A stretch of 64,000 bases of DNA from the NCBI RefSeq assembly GCF_000208865.1, contig NC_018390.1, positions 4,296,270-4,360,269 on the forward strand. The letters run 5' to 3'. The notes beneath the pieces are model-generated. The model was not told where the DNA came from, did no database searches, and worked only from the letters and a program-made list of their open reading frames with translations. Shown one piece after another: positions 56,908-64,000 of the stretch (positions are counted from its first letter, which is position 1; each line of letters opens with the position of its first letter). Source of the DNA: Neospora caninum Liverpool (taxonomy: Eukaryota; Apicomplexa; Conoidasida; Eucoccidiorida; Sarcocystidae). A program made the position numbers and the translations under genes.

Positions 56908-59900
56908 ATGTTGGTCGAAACACCCGTTTCCATCATCGATCTGGAAACGCAGGTGGACAGGCTCATTAGCGCCATTAGGGGCCACAGCGGGAAGGTGGCC
57001 CAGGGTGCTCACTCTGCCTTCGCTAACAAAGCCTACGTAAGTTGGTAACTCAAGCGGTGTCGGAAAATAAAAGAACGCTTTCCACGGCGACGTGCGTTTC
57101 TCGTGACGTGGCGTTGAAGCAGCTTTCCATATAGCATCAGAGAGCATTGTCTTGCCGGCTCTTAAAGCAACCTGAACTCTTGGCGTGCACCGCAAGAAAC
57201 AGCTGCGAAGTGATCACTGCTCAAGCGCACCGGAAACACACGATGAAAACCGACGGCTTTTCGACCTTTTGCTGGAAGCGTGCGCGGCGACACGTAAAGG
57301 CGTCACAAAAAAACTGTGGGCAACCAGAGGCGGCCCGTCGCTTTCCGCCCTAGTAGAAGCGCCTTTGCTCCACTCAAATTCCCTTTACAATCGAGCTGGT
57401 ACGATGGATGCAGACTGAAGACTGGCGAGAGATAAGGCAGGTGCTTGCCGCGTGGGCCGCGAACCGCATTCCTCTCTGCGTTCGGCTCCAACAGGCCTGC
57501 CGCCTGGGATTTGAGCTCGCAGCCGCTGGAGCGACAGAGTTAGTCTGGTCCGCGATCTGTGAGTATTTCCACGACGAAGTGAACGAGCAGGTGCACACCG
57601 TCTTCGGCGCGCGGGACAAAAGTCGAGGCGTGACCGCAAGTTCCGCCACTGCATCCAAGAATGGCTGTCTTCCCGCACCTGCCGCGCGGGGGGAGAGCGG
57701 CGAAGATGGTGTGCTTTCAGCCCCCAGGACGTCGACGAGCCGCAAAAGTACAGACATGCAACTAGTCACTGCTGTCTGCCTCATGGTACAGTTGCGAACC
57801 GTTGTTACCTTTCACCGAGCCTCAAAGAATGATCCGCATCTTTACACGGCGCAGTCGATCCGCGAAGCGGCAGACAGGCTGCAAGAATGCCAGCACTACC
57901 TCCGGGCTTTCGTTCAGCTACCATGCCAAGATCGCGAGTCGTACTATTGGATTCCGCTCCAGTGTAGCATCATGGTTTACCGCATCTGTAGATACTTGCG
58001 AACGGAACATCATGGAAGTTTATGTAGGCCGTGCTTAGCGTGGGTGCTTTCGTGCCTCGACGCGAGTGTCCCGCTGCTGAGTCCTCAGTACCTGCGCTGG
58101 AAGTCATCTTTAGCTCTTCAGATTATTCGCGTCAGCGAGACTGAGATGGCGTTCGACGATGCCAGCCGCGTGTGCACTCGCATGCTGGGGGAAGTCCAGA
58201 AGCTGGAACTATACGAACGCATGGAACCCCCTGTCCCGGAAGAAATCAGAAACATCTTGGCCCACACACGCTTTCTCTTCACGGCGCTCAGTCTCAAGTA
58301 CCAGTGCTGGTCCGAAGAACTTCCAGTAAGCAGTGAGTGCCTTCGTCTGGAGCTGCTGCCTGAAGCTTTGGAATTGAAATAGCGGGAGACACACTGCACG
58401 TCGTTTCTCTCTCCGAAGCAGGAGGGAGTATCTACTGTACGCAGTGTCCTCGCTCAGGTACACGCGCAGTCTTCCACGACTGTGGAATTGCGTTTCAGCA
58501 CCGTTCTCTCCGAGGGAGGAGAACACGGCGGGGCTCGTCAACTGGGAACAACGACTGGAAGGCTCGCCGCCCACAGATAATCGCATCGCCCGACACTTTT
58601 CCGTAGAGGCACCATGTGAATACACTCCAGTGTGGAATGCCGCCAGAAAGTACACTGTCGCAAAGACAGAGACCCAAGCCCGGACAGCGGTGGCTAGTGG
58701 GACGCATCCACGGAATTCGTGTAAGAGGGAATTCCTCCACGTGGCAAAATGGGATGCGTTCAAGAGAGAGAGGCGCGTATTTCACTTGCACCAGCTCTGA
58801 TTCAAGGGTTTTGCAAAAGGGAATACCGGTGTGCTAAACGCCACGAATCGCGTTGTCGCCGTGGAACGCGGCAGGCCGAGCGCTGTGATAGAACGATGTC
58901 TCTCGGCAGTGATCCACCTCTCAGGGACAAAAAACTCTGGCTGGGGCTTTCCGAGAGCGCAACGTCTAAGAGGGGTGCCGGGGATTGTCAACTGAACGCG
59001 ATCATCACACTCGTGGAACCTAACGGACTGGCGCGGAGGCTACTGCGTTTTCAATGCGTTAAATGTTCCAAACACTAAAGGTGCGAGTACTTTCTCGTGG
59101 TGTCCTAGAGCCGCTGCCGGACGGCAGCAGGCGTGGTATAGAGTCGGTTGAAGCGCGGCGTCTTTAAAACTTGTTTGCCTTTTTATGCATTTTTATGTGT
59201 CTGCGTAGCGGCCGTGGAGACTCTACAGCAGTTGTCTCGGGACTTCGCTGCGGTTTACGCCCGAGAAACACAAGACACAGACCCGTTTGGCCCGAATGTA
59301 GGCAGAGGCCGCGCGCCTGCTGCTCCCGCAACTTTTGCCCCGTCTACTCTTCCGCTAGAGGATGTGCACGGATCCAGCTATCTGCCGCAGCGTCTGGTGA
59401 TGACTTTGCTGCTGGAGTTCGCTTCCCTCGACGACGGTTCTCAGCGCTTAGTTGACCTCTCGGATTGGCTGCCACAGGCCGAGAGTCTCCTGCCTCAGTA
59501 TCTGCCGCCTTCCGACCGTCTATCCGCCGACACCCCAAGCCGTGTTCTCAGAGCAGAAGATTTATCCGCGGGCCCGAGAGCTGGGGTATGGCCAGCAGGA
59601 ACTGCGGACGGCTCCCCGAATCACGCCGGCGGAACAGGGAATGCGCCACAGAGGAAGAAAAAAACCGCTGCCGCAAGCGATGTTAAGGAGCCTACGCTCT
59701 CTAAAGAGACTGGCGCTACTGGTTACGGACTCCAGTCACCTGCAGCGGAGGAGGCCGGAAAGTGTGTGCAGTTCAGTTTAGTGGACCAGTGTCTCACCGC
59801 CGCCGGGGGTGTTCTGAGTGACATTCTCTCTGGGACAGAGAAGATCGATCAACTCATTCAGTCTGTTCCACTTGCGGAAGACCCGAGCTGGAGCGGAGCC

Positions 59901-62900
59901 GTCGCGGCTCAAAGCGCAGTCACCGACGGACTGGCAAAGAGAGGAGGATCGAAGAAAAACAGACCTAGCTCTCATGCGCCCAGTGCAGAAAGGGGGGAAA
60001 TCTCCGCTTCGCCGAGCTTGGCCGCTACCCTAGCAGCCGTCAGAGCTGCCCAGAGAGCCGCCATGGAGCTGCCGGAGAGTATCCATGTCGAACTGTTTCT
60101 CCTGTGCTTCCGATTTCGGAATCAACTAGGCGAAAGGTTCCAGCGCCTTTGTCGCACACTTGAAGCCAGACTCCGGTACAGGTAGGTAGCCAGGCACCAC
60201 AGAGTTCGTTCGCCAGTTTTCGGTGGCAAACCTCAGAGTTCACGGTCGTTCATGCTGTACACAAAGACGTGCATCGACACCCACTGATCACCTGCTACCC
60301 TATAGAAGACCCGAGCAAACACAGCGACACCGACGCGGAGGTAGGCTGAGACGGAAAGAGCCCTATATTTCCCCCTCTTAGCCAGCGTAGGAGAGACACC
60401 CGCAGCGCCGTTGTTGGTGACTGCCAGGGCGTGCGTCCTTGAATAACCATGGCACTCCCGAGACATTCTCCGTCGCGCGGATAGAGATGTCTAGGGACGT
60501 GGTGTTCCCCCCCCGCAGGCTTTTCTTCCTTCGCTGATTCAAAGACAGTCGCCGTCGCCTTTGCTTCTCCGCGCGGGACCTACCCGCTGGTTTTTGTTTT
60601 GATGTGTTGCGCACTCGGTTTCGATCTTCGTTTTCGCGTCCGACACTTTTCTTCGCTTCCCACAGACACTTTTTGAACCCGCCGTTGGTGGACCTGGCAG
60701 TTTCTTCGTCGACTTCCGGGAAGCTTGCGCGTCGAGGGTCTGCTGCGGGTAGCGAGTCGAACGAGTCGCCTCCGTGGACGGTGTTGTCTTGTGATTTGCT
60801 GACCTTCAAGCAAGCTCTTCCCCTAGGGGCCACAGGCGGCGTGACTTCGTCGACCGGAACGTATCTCGTGGGGCAGCGCTGGGACTGGGAGCGCGTCCTG
60901 AGGAGCGTCGCCCGGCCGTGCTCCGCGGGAGAGTCCGACGAAGAAGCTGCAGCTGCAGAGAAACTCGAAGTCGTGCGCCGCGAGCTCGAGAGTGTAGCGC
61001 TGATTTGTGACCTGCGTCCCGTGTGGGCGACGAGTCACGAAGAAGCCAAGAAACTGTACAGAAAAGGGAACTCCGGCGGATCGACAGATCTTGAGGGCGA
61101 CAGAGCCGCCTCAGCTCCCGTCGCCGGCGATCTCACAGCTGCGCTCGAATTTGATGCCCGCCGCCTACTCAGCGACACCGTGGCTGGGTTTCGGAAGCAT
61201 CTCGTGAATGAAATCGACAACGGTCTCATTCCCTCCGAAGTGGCGTCTCTGGTTGCTCTAGAAATCCCCCTGCGCAAGTCGCAAGATCGAGAGACCACCG
61301 CATCTCGCAAACCTACCCAGAACTTGTTCCTCGTCTATCTCCGGTGCTCGGGGCGCGCCCGTCCGGTTCGAGCGGGAGGGAATAGTGGCAGAGAGACGAA
61401 TTTCGATCCACCAGGAGGGTTTTGCGGAGAAAAGGACGCGACCGCGCCGCTCGAGGGGTCGGGACACAGTCTCGGAAAGGCAGAGAGCGACTGGTCCGGT
61501 GGGGAAAGGAGTGTCTGTTTGATGCAAACCGACGTTCAAAGTTTGAGTCGACTGACAGAAGAAACGACCTCGTGGACGCCCATCGTGAAGCACACGGCCG
61601 AGATCCCCGGCTGTTCTCTCGCACATGCACTCTTACAACCTGCGAAGGACCTCGCTCTTGTACCGTCGCAGTTTCCGTTCTGCCACCCTCCCTCCCCGAA
61701 ATTCTCCTTACTCGTTCACCCCGACCTGAGACGGACACCCCCAGAACTCCAGGTCAAGCGAACCACCGGCGAAAAAGCTGCGACTTGCAAGCTGCAGGTT
61801 TTCGCATGTGACTGGAAAGTGTAACCCGAAATGGGACACACTGCCGATAACTGAGATCTAGGAAAAAAGCGACCAGCCGATTTCGTTTCGTAGCCCCCCC
61901 CCTTATTTCCGTGGCGCCTGTGGGACTGCTTTCGTCACCTCGACCCACAATGAATGCCTTAAACATTCCTGTCCACAAATACTACTACGGAACTCCATAA
62001 ACGTATATAACATTGCATGTCTTCGCGTGTGCGAGTCACACAAATAATACCTAGACACACATAAAGATATGCATACACATGCATCCATGTATTCGCGTAA
62101 CGCCTGCTTCCGTTCTCCCCTTTTCCCGCGTTTGTCTCGTTTCGAGGCACTCTTCCTGACATGCATTTTCTGTTGGTTGCCGCGTCGCTGCCACGTCTTT
62201 GCCGCAGGGAAAGGCGTTCCAACTTTATGCAAGTTTGTGGGCAGAGGTCGACGCTCTTCCTTCTCTCTTCTCGCAGTTCAAATTCGCAATGGCGGGGCTT
62301 CTCGCGCCGCTTCAAGTTTCCAGGAGGGGCCTGCGGGAGGCCCAGGCTCGCTGCTGCGCCGCCACAAGCACGGCGAGTTACAGACTGGAGCTGACGGAAG
62401 TGACTTACAGAGACGCGGAGTACCGACATCTGTTGGACACGAGCGTTAAGCTTCTTTCCCTTCTTCTTGACGACCCTCATTTGGCTTCCCTGTTTTTCGT
62501 GAAAGAGCAGGAATTTGTCTACGACGTTGTCTTTGAGGCAAGTGCGACCTGCCCCGGCCCGCTCTCTCAAAAACACCGCATTCGATGTCGCCGCACCGCG
62601 TTTCTGCCAATCCACCCAGACGAAGGATCTCGGCCCGTCTCCGTGCGCGGCCTTATACGCTTTAAGGCGCTCTCTCTATATATACGGTTTCTGTTATTGA
62701 TGCCCCCAGACACATACATATACATATATATACATACATGTATATATACATGTATGTGCATGCATGTCTCGTCGACTAGGATAATGGGCACACATCCGCA
62801 TCGGACCGATGAGCAGACCATTCGGATATGCCTTCTGATGGTTTTCTGCTTTCGTTCCCCTTTTCGCCCAAAAGAGTTTGTCGCCCCACTGATTTCCGTT

Positions 62901-64000
62901 TGGCAGCACCCCGCGATCCTGGTGCGTGTCTCTGCTTCTCCGTTCTGCGCTTGGCTCTGTCGGTCTCCAGCTTTGGTCCGGTCACCTCACAGAAGTGATT
63001 CAGTGGATAGACGAAACGGCCAGCCGCGACAACTGGGGAAGATACGAGGAGGATGCCTCGCTCCTTCGCCGATGGGAAGGGTTTCTCTGCTCAGCTCTCG
63101 GCACTGTGTTGCGGGCCATGCTGACCTGTGGACTCCAAGACGCGAATGCGATTGCGCAGGCGACCTACACACTGACGAGGCTCCTCAGAGCGCGGAAGGA
63201 ACACCGGTACACCCCAGGGGTTCTCTCCACATTTCAGGAAAAGAGGCCCGAAAAGCAGAGAGTCCCGGCGAACCTGTGCAACGACCGTGCATTCGACAGG
63301 GGATCTCGCGTTGCCGGCGAAAGTTCTTCGGAGAGGTTCATAGGATTTTTGTCTCTCCCATATTTCCTTTTGCGCGCACATCTCATCTACATATATGCAG
63401 CTTGTACCTCGACCAATCTGTGATTGCCACGCTTTCGTTCTACACGTACACCCGGGGACTCTTATATGTGCCTCCATCTATTATGTATGTACGCGTATGG
63501 AAGCGTAAGTATATGAAGAGGGTTGCGAGAGCTGTGCGTCTCCACTTGTATCCGTGCCGTTGCCTCGCTTGGAAGGAGACCTTCTTCGTTTCTGTGCATT
63601 AACTCGGCTACGCATCCCGTACGCGAAGGGCGTACCCGTTTCTTCCCTTCTTCTCAGGGCAGCTCGGAAGCATGTCCGGTCTGCCGTGGCCCACGTCGAG
63701 GAGATTGTCGGATCCTTAATGCAGCAGTCTGGCAGCGGCCTGGACCCGTGTCTCACAGCGTCTCTGGATCCTCTTCCCTATCTCTTGGAAGAAGAAACCT
63801 TTAGAGAGAGAGAAAAACAGGAAACTCTTCTTTCCCCTAGAGCGTCTCCTGGCGCCGTCGCGCGTACGCGGCGAGGCGCGTACATCAGCGGCAGCTTCGC
63901 CAGTTTCGAAGGCGACAGCCAGAGCAACGCGAACGATGGCGAGGGAGAAAAATATCTCGGGCAGGAGAAAAAGTGGGGAGCATTCGTCCTGCAGAGCGCC
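56908..64000 (+). CDS. CFAP54: CFAP54-like axonemal central-apparatus protein, 5' part
   Basis: Exons: 56908-57036, 57396-58332, 59209-60181, 60666 to about 61821, 62208-62537, 62971-63206, and 63658 past the window edge. Phases agree at every junction. The fourth exon could instead end at 61752 (AG|GTCAAG) or at a third in-phase donor. The protein is long and helical. The segment ESYYWIPLQCSIMVYRICRY, then ASVPLLSPQYLRWKSSLALQ, then GEVQKLELYE near residues 225-310 matches the N-terminal repeat region of CFAP54. That protein is a scaffold of the C1d projection of the central microtubule pair and is needed for flagellar motility. Coccidia make flagella only in microgametes, so stage-limited expression is expected. 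The fifth intron has a GC donor. Disordered insertions (for example residues about 385-460) are lineage-specific. Confidence 0.75.
62715..62752. repeat. TA-rich microsatellite in a CFAP54-like intron
   Basis: An imperfect TACATA/TATATA run lies in the intron 62538-62970. Confidence 0.8.

Noticed and set aside
57185..57418. Open frame RRLFDLLLEACAATRKGV between exons 1 and 2 of the CFAP54-like gene
   Set aside because: It would need a following intron of only about 40 bases with a poor donor. Direct splicing from 57036 to 57396 keeps phase 0 and gives a smooth helix (ANKAY + LVRWMQ).
58333..59208. Separate gene end at 58382 (stop after LELLPEALELK)
   Set aside because: A strong GTGAGT donor at 58333 in phase 1 joins to an acceptor at 59209 that needs phase 1, which gives continuous helical sequence (EELPVS-T-AVETLQQL). 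The stop lies in the intron.

Overview
The window looks like nuclear DNA of a coccidian apicomplexan of the Toxoplasma/Neospora/Hammondia type. The reasons are intron-rich genes with GT-AG splice sites and pyrimidine-rich acceptors, long low-complexity Ser/Glu/Arg-rich insertions in otherwise conserved proteins, many (TA)n and pyrimidine microsatellites, TGCATGC motifs in intergenic DNA, and a short organelle-type rRNA fragment inside an intron. Gene models were built by hand from open frames, splice consensus, phase agreement and recalled family motifs. No database search was possible, so all family names rest on motif recognition.

Layout. 1-490: exons of a minus-strand gene that leaves the left edge (unrecognised). 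1144-5691 (+): 8-exon TMEM184/organic-solute-transporter-alpha-like membrane protein. 7864-10684 (-): 3-exon WDR89-like WD40 protein with a 39-bp pyrimidine minisatellite in intron 2. 14204-18028 (+): single-exon 1274-residue secreted, disordered protein. 20556-20840 (-): single HMG-box protein. 22730-24374 (-): 4-TM protein with Orai-like topology and a Cys/His-rich tail. 26346-27419 (-): protein with two membrane segments. 33066-41192 (+): 2075-residue coiled-coil/ankyrin-like/TPR/J-domain protein. 43426-48913 (-): 10-exon TRF4/PAPD5-type non-canonical poly(A) polymerase. 48912-50084 (+): possible head-to-head ORF with a presequence-like N-terminus. 53234-54502 (+): single-pass membrane protein. 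56908 to beyond 64000 (+): 5' part of a large CFAP54-like axonemal protein.

The genes do not form a pathway. They are a typical eukaryotic mix: RNA surveillance/polyadenylation (TRF4), chromatin (HMG box), chaperone co-factor (J protein), scaffold (WDR89), membrane proteins, and an axoneme gene expected to act only in flagellated microgametes. Lineage-specific material is concentrated in the secreted protein at 14-18 kb, the membrane proteins at 26 and 53 kb, and the extensions of conserved genes. Points that stand out are the Orai-like protein, the organelle rRNA fragment inside an intron, two GC-AG introns, and the unusual domain order of the J protein.
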